Of a DNA stretch of 64,000 nt, positions 44,985 to 55,995 are shown in pieces (positions within the stretch are counted from its first letter, which is position 1; every line of letters starts with the position of its first letter). The stretch lies in contig NC_133648.1 of NCBI RefSeq assembly GCF_009905375.1, forward strand, positions 92,926,905 through 92,990,904, given 5' to 3'. The notes beneath the pieces were generated by a model that did no database searches, was not told the origin of the DNA, and was given only the letters and a program-made list of their open reading frames with translations. The DNA is from Apium graveolens. Its lineage: Eukaryota; Streptophyta; Magnoliopsida; Apiales; Apiaceae. Position numbers and translations under genes: made by a program.

Positions 44985-47900
44985 TGTAATACCTCCAAAT
45001 CAGGGGTCAGGATTGGGTGTCACTACACAACTTTAAATAATAATAAAAACCTGTATATTAAAATAAATATACAGATAACCCCTCATATTCAGGATCGCTT
45101 ATAGGTTATAGTATAAAACAAGAATCTAACCTTCTAAAATTTACATTGTCTAAATACAATTTCATTACCACATTACTAATTACCTTGTATTGATCACTCC
45201 GACATCTCCAAATTTCTTCAGCTGGTATCTCACCACTTTTGCTGTCTATTAAAAGCTATTCACTTTGCCCTCATTTGATACTGAAAGAAATTAGGGTTCA
45301 CAAAGCAAGAGTGAGCAAAAAATGCCCAGCAAGTATCATAAATGGTTTCCAGGTATCAGATCAGAAAACTCCCGAAAATAATTATTGAATGATTTTAAAA
45401 ACATCTTTACTTATTTAAATAGTTGAGCGAACAAAATATCGGCCCTCATTGGCCTTTAATCATAAATCACATTTTTCCGTAAAAGGACAGTAATTGTTTC
45501 AATATTTCATCCTTTTGAATTAAATCTTTGTGTTAGTTTGTAATTATGAACTATTCGGAAAGGAATGTCGTTAATGGCGATCAACAATAAATTAGACTGG
45601 ACACTAGAAACCAACATATGCACTATAACTTGATGATCTGTCAGGAGATAGTGCGGATCTATACCCAACTTCATAGACCCAACCAATATATGGGGTACCC
45701 GGGCAACTATGGCCTAATAATCAAGGGACCAGCCATCTCTGGCCCTTAGGGTCCAGCTCATCACTGGCCCTTATCGTAACCATCCAGTCCATAGAGTATT
45801 TTGATATCAAATCATTTTGATTTCAAAACATCCCAAATCAGGGTTCGCAAATAACTCGAATGAATGGGTACTTGCTCAAGAGATTAATCGATAATCAAGG
45901 AACAAGATCAAAAAGGTACTCGCTTAAATAAGAGTAATTACATCAAAATATACAAACATTTAACTATTCTGAACTTAGAATATGAGTGAATAAATATTTG
46001 CAGTATTTTAGGAGAAAGGTTAGGAATACTTGCCTCAATTGATAATCTACTGATCTTTAACTAGCTGCCATATCACTTAGTCCTGTTGCATCTGTTGCAT
46101 CTGTATTCCTCTTGACAGGCTACTTGACCTTTCTTATCATTTACTCCTTTAGGTTTATCTCTATTCTGAATCCACTCGTTTCATTACTACACGCTATCAG
46201 GCTTTACTTCTACAAATTTCTGTCCGGGTTTGAATGCTTCGAACTATGTGCATCTATCATAAATAATACTATTCAATGAACTGACAATATATATAATTGT
46301 CTAGTCTATACGTTTATTCTTATTATCTACCCGCCCGATAATAACAGAATAAAGATCACATCTTATGCAGATAATGTTTAAAAGACATGCTGACTCACTA
46401 TCCACATAACACGTACACATAGGGCATGTAATCATATAACACATAATCACGTAATTCATGTAGCACATAAGTTGAATCGACAAAAGATAGGTCTCGATAT
46501 ATTTAAAATTGAAATTGGGTCAAAAAAGTATTTTATCGATCAATAACCAACTCAGAATGATTCATAAAACAAACACCCTTTTTGATACAAAATATTTTAG
46601 GTCTCGAAATTATTTTTAATAGAAGAAGAATATTTTTCTGAGTCTAGAGGCGTTCGTTTCGTATTAATCGGACGAACGGTTGATTTATTATGAATTTTTG
46701 AACATTTTTTGGAACTAAAATGGGTCTCCGAATTATTTTATTATTAAATAATAGGGTTCGAATACTCAATTATGACTTTAAAATAATTTTATAATAATTA
46801 TCGAGCCTTAAAATAATTTAAAATAATATTTTAAAGCTCAAAACTATTTTTTCAGATTTTTTAAATCAATTTTAAATAATTAAATCCAATTAAATAATCA
46901 ATTAAAATTAATTAATAACTAAATAAATTAATTAATCAATTAATATTTAAATTAATTGACTAATGAAATAATTAATTATCAACTAAAATTAATTAATTAA
47001 ATAATTAAGATTTATTTTAGAATTAAAAATAATTTTCAGAAATACATAATGAAATTTAGAAATTAAAAACAGAATTTTTGAATTCTTTTAAAAAGAAAAT
47101 TACAGAAATAATTTTTTGATTTCCGAATTAGGGGAAAACGGGATTGAAACCGGGTCAAATTCCCGGGTCACAATTGACCCGAACGGGTCGCCCAAGTCTG
47201 AAAAACACGGTGGTCGGGGAAAGAATCCGGCGAGACAATTCTTGGCAAAAACAGGACTGTTGAACTCGATTAGTACGGGGTTATCATTCTAAACTCAGCC
47301 AGGAACACATTGGAATCTTTTAAACCAGCAACTTACTTCCTGAACTCTGATTCCGGTGAAAATCGAACCAAGCCCGGCGAATATCCGGCGAGCTTCGTTC
47401 ATAGTCTTCCTGGAATCGTTTGTAACATTAAGATATATATTTCGACTGCAAATCGAGCCAGGAACATAATCATGCTATCATAATCAGCTAATAAACCCTA
47501 GTTAAGAAATTCCCAAAATCAATCAAGAACATTCAACATATAAACCCTAATTCGAATTTTTAACAGAATCAAACCCCATTTTCACCATGTTATTGACCCC
47601 TATTTTTGACATATAATATTCCAAATTGATCAGGAGAAAATTATCTACATGATTATGCCATCAAATCATTTCAAAAACATCATGAACAAAAATTCATAAT
47701 TTAATTCATAATTAATTCGAATTAAAACAATTAGACAAAGGATTGCCTGAGATTTATGGGTTTTATTTGATGATTGATTATGATTCTATATTTCGAGAGC
47801 TTCGTTTTGATATATTGCACGCTTGAATTGGAGTTCGGTAACGTCCTCGTTCGTGCGTTTGATTCTCAGGAACGTATCGTTTTTAGGGTTTTTCTCTATA

Positions 47901-48612
47901 ATTATTATATTTTTACTGGTTGTAAATGAATAAACCAATAAAATGAAATAAGAAATATGCTATTTATATTTACGGAATATTGGTTCGTTCTGGATCATTT
48001 TGGATCGTTAAATTAGTTGCTTAGCCGCTAAGTAACTGCAATAACGATCCGATTTGATATCAGTTTTGGATAATTATCCCAACCAGGCTTTTTTTATAAA
48101 ACACTTTATACGGAAATAATGTAATAATATCTCGTCTTTCGAGAATACGGGTTTTGTTGATTCACCGAAATGATTATCTTATCGAAAATTTTGCGCCGGG
48201 CCGCGCACGGGTCAAACCGTAATCCGAATCGAAAAAGTCAAAACACGGAAAATATCCGGAATTACCAGATTAGGTTAGGAAGGAGTTTTCGGAAGAGTTT
48301 CGAGTTGCAAAAACGTAAAAACGGTTGAAGTCTGACGATTCCCGGCTTTATAAAATAATTTTGTAATTATTCTGGAAATAAATTCATAAATCATTATAAA
48401 ATCATATAACACTCCAAAAATTAGCAGAAAAATATTTTAATTATCTATATTTTATTCTGGACATATTAAAATTAATATACTCACATTTTATTATATACAA
48501 ACATCCAAATATTATTATCAATCATCAGATAATTCACCAAAAATTCATATAATATTCACATAATAATCATATATTGATACAAATAATTACACGATATTTC
48601 CCAGATGTTACA
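44985..48612 (-). repeat. 5' LTR of element C (3628 bp)
   Basis: TGTAATACCTCC at the left and GATGTTACA at the right on the plus strand. Full length. The matching part of the left LTR is about 95% identical. Long LTRs with an iMet PBS and chromovirus-like pol fit the Tekay group. The following bases AAGAC (48613-48617) would be the target duplication, but its partner was lost. Confidence 0.88.
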
Positions 48613-49215
48613 AAGACCCTAACCAAAACTCAATCTACAGTCAACAAGGGAGATTTGTTATACATCTGTGACATCAAGGAGTTCTCTGACATAAACCTCT
48701 ACTTAGATGAATTGGAAGAAGTAAGAGGAATTGATGCTCACAGACAACTTCCTGAAAGGCTGGTGTTTAAATATAAGGGAGGAAAAGAGATAATATGGCC
48801 ATTTCACATGATTCTTCTAGAAAGCCAAGCTGTTATAATAAATATCTACTCATCTTTCAAAAAGAACTTTGGATACAATGTGACTGCAAGGAGATTAGTT
48901 CAAAAGAAGATTGAGGAGCTGAGGAGTAATAGAGCCAAAGATGCACTACCAAAAACTCTGTCAATTCCCTTCACAGGAAAGAAAGTGCATCTGAGGCCTT
49001 ATTGGCTGATGGAATTCAGGGATGAAAAGGGAGTAAGAAGATTCTTCAGATTGGAGGACCAATTGAGTATCTCTAGCAATGAGACTCTATTGGAAATGCA
49101 AGAAATGCTAGATCTCTCAGAAGCTGATGAACTTGAGTTCAACAGACAACTCCAGAATCAAATAGAGGAGAACAACAGGAGGCTTGGGAAGAAATCCAGA
49201 CAATCAAGGAAATAG
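48613..49215 (+). pseudogene. C-terminal domain of the accessory 3' ORF, second D-family copy (D2)
   Basis: About 200 open codons from the element C edge: KTLTKTQSTVNKGDLLYICDIKEFSDINLYLDEL, FKYKGGKEIIWPFHMILLES, KNFGYNVTARRLVQKKIEELR, RRFFRLEDQLSISSNETLLEMQ, ending NNRRLGKKSRQSRK at TAG 49213. It aligns residue by residue with 24066-24659 in D and is open where D has a stop at 24597. So this shows the natural C-terminus of the protein. N-terminal 80% missing because of element C. Confidence 0.82.
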
Positions 49216-49422
49216 ATGTATCTGCTCAGACTAGAGGAGCACCTTGATAATGATTGTGAGCAACTTCTTTGTATACTTTGCTTTATTAAATTTTCAGTAA
49301 ATACTTGTAGCACTTATCAGTTTTATCTACTATTTTTATTTTGTATCTTTTGGATGTTTTGTTATCATCAAGTTTCTCTAAATTTATGGCTACAATTCCA
49401 GTAGACATAAATTGGGTGAGAT
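49216..49422 (+). other. 3' untranslated region and polypurine tract of D2
   Basis: Similar to 24660-24848 in D (tgtatctgctcagactagaggagcacc..; gtagacataaattggg). The tract aaattgggtgagat ends at 49422. No gene. Confidence 0.75.
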
Positions 49423-50454
49423 TGTTAGGAATATGTTGTGAACTTGATGATAATTAAACAAAACACCTTAGTAGATTTAACTTAGTGAATTTTGTTGCAC
49501 TCGACGGATGATCAAATATAGTCCCGACGGACGATTCAATATAGTCCCGACGGATGATGATTTGACATCCACCGGGTGAGTAGCATATGTAACAAATAAG
49601 TATTGTAGCACATTTCTGCAAACAACTTTGTGTAGATTCTGTAGGAGCATATGAGTTATGTTGACTACTAGTAGATATGCAGAATAGGTTGATTAATTGT
49701 AAATATGAGATGTCTTGTAATTCTGTATATGTGAAATGGAGTCAAGTGACAAATAGATACCCGACGGATGATCAACAAAGCTACCCGACGGATGATCAAC
49801 AAAGCTACCCGACGGATGACAAGCCGACGGATGATCAAATTCAAATATCTGTTGATAGTGACAATATAGTCACATGCGTTGGGTGTTTGCAAAAGGAATG
49901 TGGCATCCTGTTTAGCAGGGATTTGAGAACAAAGAAGCATTACCATTTCTATGCTATTATGAAGATATTCAAAGATGCTGGAATGGAGTAGTGAAGTAGC
50001 ATGGAGTTAGACTAGATATGTCTTGTTTTATTATCTTGTCTTATTGTCATGCAAACTTGGTGATAAATAAACCAAGTATAGCTAGTAGAGCAACATGCAA
50101 CAAACTAAGCACACATATTTTCAGAGAAATATTTTCAAGCTGTATTATGTAGCATTTCTCTGTATGTTTAGTTGTTCTACTTGTAAGTAGCTGTGAGCTA
50201 TTCAAGCTTCACAGGGTTCTTATTCGATATATATATATATATATCTGGTGGATACTTTCAAATCCACCAGAAAGTTTTAAAAGCTTGTGTTTTTATTACT
50301 CTGTGTTTTGATTCATATAAATTATTTATTCCGCACTCTGCAAATCAAACACTTATATATTATCGAGTAAGAACTGTTTTATAATCTTGAAAAGAAGCCA
50401 GAATTACATTCAACCACCCTTCTGTAATTCTTGTTGTATTGTTAGGGAATAACA
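49423..50454 (+). repeat. 3' LTR of D2 (1032 bp)
   Basis: TGTTAGGAATATG to GGGAATAACA, clearly related to the D LTRs but more diverged. It carries CGACGGAT motifs at about 49501, 49524 (one base changed), 49547, 49761, 49785, 49809 and 49823; the 24-bp unit acccgacggatgatcaacaaagct is repeated almost perfectly at 49759-49806. TATA-like gataaataaacc lies near 50061, and a (TA)n tract at about 50227-50245. The paired left LTR is absent. Confidence 0.88.
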
Positions 50455-50652
50455 AAGGATTTTCAACTGTTCATTCTTCTCTTGTTGATAAGTCACATCT
50501 CTACCCTATAAATACCAAGACATCTCGACATAACCCCTCTTTACGCTTTCGAGATCTCAATTGACCTAATTATTGCGATTTTTCACCACTCTCAAACTTT
50601 TTAAGCTTTCTCTCTTTCAAAAACTCTTACCCACTAAAACCGAATCTCTCAA
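50455..50652 (+). promoter_or_regulatory. Putative internal promoter of the accessory ORF in element F
   Basis: CCCTATAAATACC at 50504-50516 is a textbook plant TATA box, followed by a C/T-rich leader (ctctttacgctttcg; ctttctctctttc) and ATG at 50653, 139 bases from the TATA. This layout is that of an independent transcription unit inside the retroelement. The left part is lost because D2's LTR ends here. Confidence 0.55.
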
Positions 50653-53133
50653 ATGGCTTCAAACACTATAAGAGTTGTTATCCCCAAGGATGGAACCAAC
50701 TATCTTGCATTTGTTAACCCATCACAGGCACCAAAAAACTTTAAATGCTTTATGAAGTTTGTAGTTGATTTATATCTAGCAGGAGCAAAAACAGCCAACC
50801 CAGTGCTGTACTTGGATGTTCTAAATGAGTTTTGGAATACCGCAGTCGTTCACACCAATATCAATGAAATCAAATAGTTTCCATGGTAATCAATTGCATA
50901 ATTGGAGGTGTGGTTGTTGAGTTCAATGCAAATGACATCAATAAAGCTCTGGGCATTTCTACTGACAATATGGTTGAAGCTCCTACTTGTCAAGAATTGG
51001 CTGAATTCATGGACTTCATCAATTATAGTGTGAAGATTGACTTGGCCAGGATGAACAAGAAGAACCTAAGAAGGGAGTGGTCTTTTTTATTCGACTCCAT
51101 TATTAGGGCATTCACATGCCGAAAGACTGGCTATTACAACATCTCAAGTGTGATACAAAAACTGGTGTACTCAATGGCATACAACAAATATCTGGATGTT
51201 GGAAGCTTGATCCTTGAGGAGCTAAGCACAAGGATGACCATGCCTTTGGTAAGCAGTGATAAAGAAATATTCTTCCCAAGATTTATTATGTCTACTTTAA
51301 ATCGTAAAGTAAATGACATACATTTAATTTAAGGTATAGATGTGAATCAAATAGGCATTTCTAAACAAGTTTTCAAAATTATATTTGGATCACTAAATAC
51401 AAAGAACCAGGTAAAAGTAAGTTTAAATATCACTAACTTTATGTTGGAGAAATTTAGAACTTACCCTCATCCGATGCCAGACATGAGAAGCAGTGCAATA
51501 ACTAGTAAAGTTATGGCCTCTGGTCTCGTAGAAGAACCTAAACATGACAACCCATAGGGGTCTACCCCAGCTAAAACCCTTTCTTCTCAAACACTAGAAG
51601 CTAGAAAACCAGCTGCTTCATCCTTTGGAACTAGTAAAAAAAGAAAACAAATTACCCTAACTGTCATACTTGAGAGTGAGAAGAGTGAAAAAGACCAAAG
51701 TGAGGAAATGAGTCACCTGATCAAGAAACCAAGGAAATAAAAAAGAAGATAGAGTTGACCACTCACATGACCACCTCTGCATCTTCTTAAAAAGATGCAG
51801 TTGTAAATATGGGAATTAAATAGACACTGGTAACATCTTCTCAATAAGATGTCACTATTGAATCAAGCACTCTCCCAAGTGTAATATGTAATGAGTCTGC
51901 ACCTCCTTCTAAGCACTCTCAAAAGGGTAAAAGAAGTAATTTGGATGGCACACACTTGAGTGAGAGCACATCACTTGAAACTCCCTCTTTCACTCAAGAG
52001 GAGTTGCCAACAATTAATTCTAACATAACTAATCTAATCTCCAAAATTTCTTCTTCATATAAAGATGAGATTGAATCCACTTTTCAAGCTCTGCCAAAAT
52101 TAAGTGACACAGTTATAGAAACTGTGATCACCACTCAGAACCCACCTTTTGATGGTGAGAGGCTACATGCTGAGGTAGCCCTTGATGACACCATCACAAA
52201 TACAGGTATTTTATCGGTTTTTACTAAAGACCCTGTGGTTCTAGTTTCCAATGCACCTTCATGTGCACAATAGTCTTCACATACTGCACGATTTGAGAAT
52301 AGTACTCTTAAGCGGGGGCTACTCAAATCCTCTCTAATTCTATTGGAGGTTTCTCTTGAAGAAATAACTCCCCTCAAAATCCTAGCCGAAATTGCCTTGA
52401 CAATTGAAGCTAGGAGTCCAATTTTCAATGATCCAGGTATTGAGGAGGCAAGTAAAATAGCACATTTAAGTACTGGTTCTCTGCAAGAAGAACAAGGGTT
52501 TCAGGCCATGGTACAAGAAAGTAACCTGGTCAACTCCCCTCCAATTTAAATGGAGGTTTACTTACCAAGTGAACAACACACTGTCAGAATCATAGTTTCA
52601 ACTATGACTCCAGTCACAGGTACCACACCCCACACCATCCCAGCCACCTCAACCTCCAGCCAACTAAACACAAACCTACCCTCCACATCTACACAACCCT
52701 TACACCTCATTTCTCAATGGCTACATAACACACAAGCTCAACCAATCACCATGAATGATCTTCTTGTAGATTAACTTGAAGGACTTACCAACATCACTTA
52801 ATAACTACTTACCACTGATATGTCTAACAATATCAACTTGCCTGCTACCAAGCCTAAGGGAGAGATGATGGAGCCCAAGCTAAAATTAAGTCAAAGTGAG
52901 GATGATGTTGAAATAGAAAGACTTTAAATGGAAGCTGAAGGCCCTTGTCTTGACAAGGAGTTTGGTGATTTCCTTGAAGGCCTAAGAGTCTCACTCAACT
53001 TCAATCATTTCTCCTACAAGAAGGTTGTGAACAATAACATCAATTTCCTGAGAGTGGTACTGGTCACTAGAAAAATGGTCAAGGAAAAAAAGAATTATGG
53101 TGAATGTAAATGACTCTAGAGTTGATCGGTGCA

Positions 53134-53171
<38 letters not shown>

Positions 53172-54476
53172 TCCTAAAATTAAGAAGAGCCTCAAAGCTG
53201 GATATATTCATCAATAAGTAAAAATGATGAGACTAGAGGACACTCTTTTACTACATGAACTAAAATCAGGTAAAAAAAAGCTTTCCCTGAAGCCTATATG
53301 CAACCTAACAAAGGAATGGCCTACATATTCCCTAACACCAAGAGATGTAGAGACTTTCAATTACCTAAGCATTGTGTCATGACAAATAAGAAGCTGACGA
53401 TGACTATTGAGACAGAGTTGAAGACTAAAAAGATTAAGACAAATGAGGATGTTAAGATGATCAAGATCTTTGGAAGATACTTGAAGAATGCAGATGCCAT
53501 GCTACCAGAAACCAAAATCAATGAGAAAGATGATGACTTGGATGATGATGAGCAAAAAAAGATGACGAAAATCTTTTGGCTCAAATCCAAGTTAATCAAA
53601 CAAAAGCAGTGGGAGTCATAAGTAATCAAAAGGTGGCAAGGATGAGCAAAAGAAAGGGAAAGATGAAGATAAGATGAATGGGTGGAAGAGAGGGTAAAGA
53701 CACCAAAAAAACCTATAATCCAAATATCCAAAACTGTACAAACTTCAACCCAAACTCCTAGCCAAACATAAACTCAAAATATCCAAACCTCAAAGCATAA
53801 ATACCTCTACAAACCTACAACCAAATCTTTACTTAAAATACCTATCCTAGCCAACCAAACCTCCTTGAAGAAACTTATCAAAACTCCATCATTCAAACCT
53901 AACTAAAACTTATTTCAAGTTTACTGGGAGAAAAACAAAGAAAAGAAAAGTTGAAACTAGCGCTCTATGGAACTGCTTCAATCAAGAGGATTTTCTACCG
54001 ATTTTAGAAGAGATGATAGATGATGAATACAACAATTGATTAGTTGAAGACATAATCAAAATCTGTGTAAAAAAATTGGGAGAGGTGAAAATCTACTTTA
54101 AAGATGGCACATTCAACTTAATCAACAAAGAAGTAATTGAAAATTACTCAGTAGTAGAGTTTGAAAGAGTGATTAGTTTGATGAATGGAAATGATGTTTT
54201 TACCAGATTGAGGAAGGTTGGATTAGTTGGAAGGTTAAAAGAAAGAGATGAAAGGCATGCTAGGGAGAAGGCTGAGAGGGAAGCAAGTGAAATGAAGTAT
54301 GCTAAGAAAATTGAGATATTTGAGCAAAGGTCAAATGAACTTAAAGCACAAAGGTTGAGTAGAGTTTCTCCCAATGGTGTGTTTCTAAATATTAAGACTC
54401 ATAGATTATCAAGGTTCAGAATAAAATATCTTGATAGTTACTCACTAATGAATGGCTCAAACTGGTGGAAGCTCTA
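50653..54476 (+). pseudogene. Accessory 3' ORF of element F, heavily broken
   Basis: Starts MASNTIRVVIPKDGTNYLAFVNPSQAPK. After a frameshift near 50878, the N-terminal domain continues (VVEFNANDINKALGIS; LRREWSFLFDSIIRAFTCRKTGYYNIS; FPRFIMSTLN) to 51332. The linker (51340-53000) is Ser/Thr/Pro-rich with stops. A Lys/Asp-rich part (53298-53621) follows. The C-terminal domain at 54076-54477 (GEVKIYFKDGTFNLINKEVIENYSVVEFERVISLMNGNDVFTRL, then a Glu/Arg/Ala coiled coil) aligns in layout with E (DGRVYHIRQNVIPLKYFEELEHVLFLL). At least six breaks. No membrane segment seen. Confidence 0.7.
53138..53167. repeat. (CT)n microsatellite
   Basis: About 15 uninterrupted CT units inside the broken accessory ORF of element F. 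Confidence 0.95.
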
Positions 54477-54477
54477 A

Positions 54478-54719
54478 GATGAACTGAAATAATTGAATAA
54501 CTTGACTGCCTGGTCAGACTCAAGGATTTGATTAGAGAACAACCAGAATATGAGAAATTTAGATGGCTATAAATTCAACTCTAAATGTAACTGAAAAAAT
54601 GTAAAAATATAGACTTTATCAATCTGTTAGTTTCTTTTTATTTAAATTTTAGCTTGGGGTTAGATTTGTTATCAGGCATGAATTTATGACAAGTAATCTT
54701 CTCACGAATTGGGAGAGAT
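54478..54719 (+). other. 3' UTR and polypurine tract of element F
   Basis: Non-coding, AT-rich; ends in aattgggagagat (54707-54719), the polypurine tract before the LTR. Nothing else seen. Confidence 0.7.
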
Positions 54720-55196
54720 TGTTGTGCAAGACATGCATGTACATAACAAGACTAAGTGACTCTAACAACCCTAAAATCAGTTGTATGCTAATCTTATTGT
54801 ATTTTATGTTCATATTTCTTGAGTCTATAAAAGTTTTAAGGGGATTAGACTGAAGTATTTTTATATGAACAACCATCAAGTTAAGGAATAAACTATAGAA
54901 GAAGATCAATACTAATCATGCCTCAGAAAAAAGTGTAGAAGCTTGAAATTGAATAATGTTGTTCTTGGAAAAATGTTTTAAGTCACATATCGACAAGTCA
55001 CAGATCAAGAAGTATAGATATGTATGTCGAGAAGTTAAAAATGACTTGTAGAGAAGTATAAAAAAATATTGACAAGTCAATCTGCTTGTAGAGAAGTGAA
55101 GATATCGACAAGTCAAAAAGTCCATGTAGAGAACTGGAGATATCGAGAAGTCAAAATATACTTGGAGAGAATTGGAGATATCGACAAGTCAATTTA
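54720..55196 (+). repeat. 3' LTR of element F, left part, interrupted by element E
   Basis: Begins TGTTGTGCAAGACATGC directly after the polypurine tract. The remainder must lie beyond the window, on the far side of element E. E's 5-bp duplication here would be ATTTA (55192-55196). The segment 54987-55196 carries an ATCGACAAGTC motif array. Confidence 0.75.
54987..55196 (+). repeat. ATCGACAAGTCA / CTTGTAGAGAAGT motif array in the F LTR
   Basis: About ten variants in 210 bp: atcgacaagtca, gtcgagaagtta, cttgtagagaagta, attgacaagtcaa, cttgtagagaagtg, atcgacaagtca, atgtagagaact, atcgagaagtca, cttggagagaatt, atcgacaagtca. Two alternating words of about 12-14 bp give a 25-30-bp composite period. 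Confidence 0.85.
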
Positions 55197-55427
55197 TGTT
55201 AGGTCACACACACACTGTAGAGGGGGTGAATACAGTGTAAAATACAATCAAATTGAACTTTTAATGTTTCAAGTAATAGAAAACAAACTTTATTGAAACA
55301 ATAAACTCTGTTACAATATGGAACTGTTACCTCTCAGTGATGAACAAATATCACGAGAGCTGCTAGGTTTACAATGAATAATCTTCTCGAATATGATAAC
55401 ACTTATAGTGTAAACCCTATGTCTGTG

Positions 55428-55441
55428 TTTATATACTACAC
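55428..55441 (-). promoter_or_regulatory. Probable LTR TATA box of element E
   Basis: gtgtttatatacta on the plus strand reads TAGTATATAAACAC on the minus strand, in the middle of the LTR and downstream of the motif cluster. Confidence 0.6.
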
Positions 55442-55614
55442 AGTTACAAGATAATCGCTAATTGATATGGAATATAATTCTGCTTCCTAAAATATATCAA
55501 TCAGATATCTTTTCTTCCAAGTATTCCATTCTTCATGAAACTCCTTCTTTATGCATATCTCTTCTTATGTTTATCTCGATCTTCTTTCCTTTAATCAGCT
55601 ACTGTCCTTATCTG

Positions 55615-55740
55615 AACGTCCTTCAGCACTTAAGTTCTGATATCCATCTTCTGATGATTATCTCCTGATAATATAAGTACTGATATCCTTAAGTCCTGAC
55701 TTCCAGTAAGTACTGATTTATCCTGTTTAAGTAAGATCTG
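55615..55740 (-). repeat. AAGTTCTGATATCC motif cluster in the E LTR
   Basis: Variants on the plus strand: aagttctgatatcc, atcttctgatgatt, atctcctgataat, aagtactgatatcc, aagtcctgacttcc, aagtactgatttatcc, aagatctgaaa. About seven copies in 125 bp. The same word recurs in E's non-coding interval and coding linkers. Confidence 0.8.
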
Positions 55741-55792
55741 AAAACTAAACATAAATCATATTAGCCATGACATTATCAAATATATCTAACAA

Positions 55793-55995
55793 TCTCCCCC
55801 AACTTGTAAATTAGCATAATATACAAGTTTAACAGATATTTGATGATGTCAAAAACATTAAGTACAAATGCATGAGAATTAGACTAGATAACTACAACTT
55901 ACAGTCCTTAAAGCTTTACCAACATTTAACTTCTGATAACAGCTTCAGTCTGTACAAATATCAGAATTTAATCAGTTGTAGATCTTGACTTGGCT
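55793..55995 (-). other. Polypurine tract and 3' UTR of element E
   Basis: Polypurine tract AAGTTGGGGGAGAT (minus; 55806-55793) directly before the LTR. The rest to 55995 is non-coding with two or three degenerate TCAGAA motifs (for example 55935, 55970). Confidence 0.8.

Larger units (their letters stand above)
35516..48612 (-). mobile_element. Element C: decayed Tekay-like chromovirus with 3.6-kb LTRs, minus strand
   Basis: The right LTR (44985-48612) is adjacent to an iMet PBS read on the minus strand (44982-44971); the left LTR (35516-38666) is next to a minus-strand polypurine tract, so transcription runs leftward. The left LTR lacks the first ~480 bp that the right one has. The 6.3-kb interior has almost no open frame but retains RT and RNase H vestiges. 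The flank at 35515 is element A and the flank at 48613 is element D2, so the two sides no longer represent one insertion site. Confidence 0.85.
55197..55792 (-). repeat. 3' LTR of element E (596 bp)
   Basis: Minus-strand TGTTAGATATATTTG to GTGACCTAACA with 6-bp inverted ends. A TATA box (GTATATAAACAC on the minus strand) lies at about 55430-55441. Upstream of it, 55615-55740, sits an AAGTTCTGAT motif cluster. Confidence 0.88.

Noticed and set aside
49668..49991. Overlapping ~100-codon frames with YPTDDQQS repeats in the D2 LTR
   Set aside because: The peptide repeats are translations of the CGACGGAT motif units in an LTR; not a gene.
53357..53731. 124-codon minus-strand frame rich in Ser/Phe/Leu
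   Set aside because: It is the antisense shadow of the Lys/Asp-rich part of the F accessory ORF.
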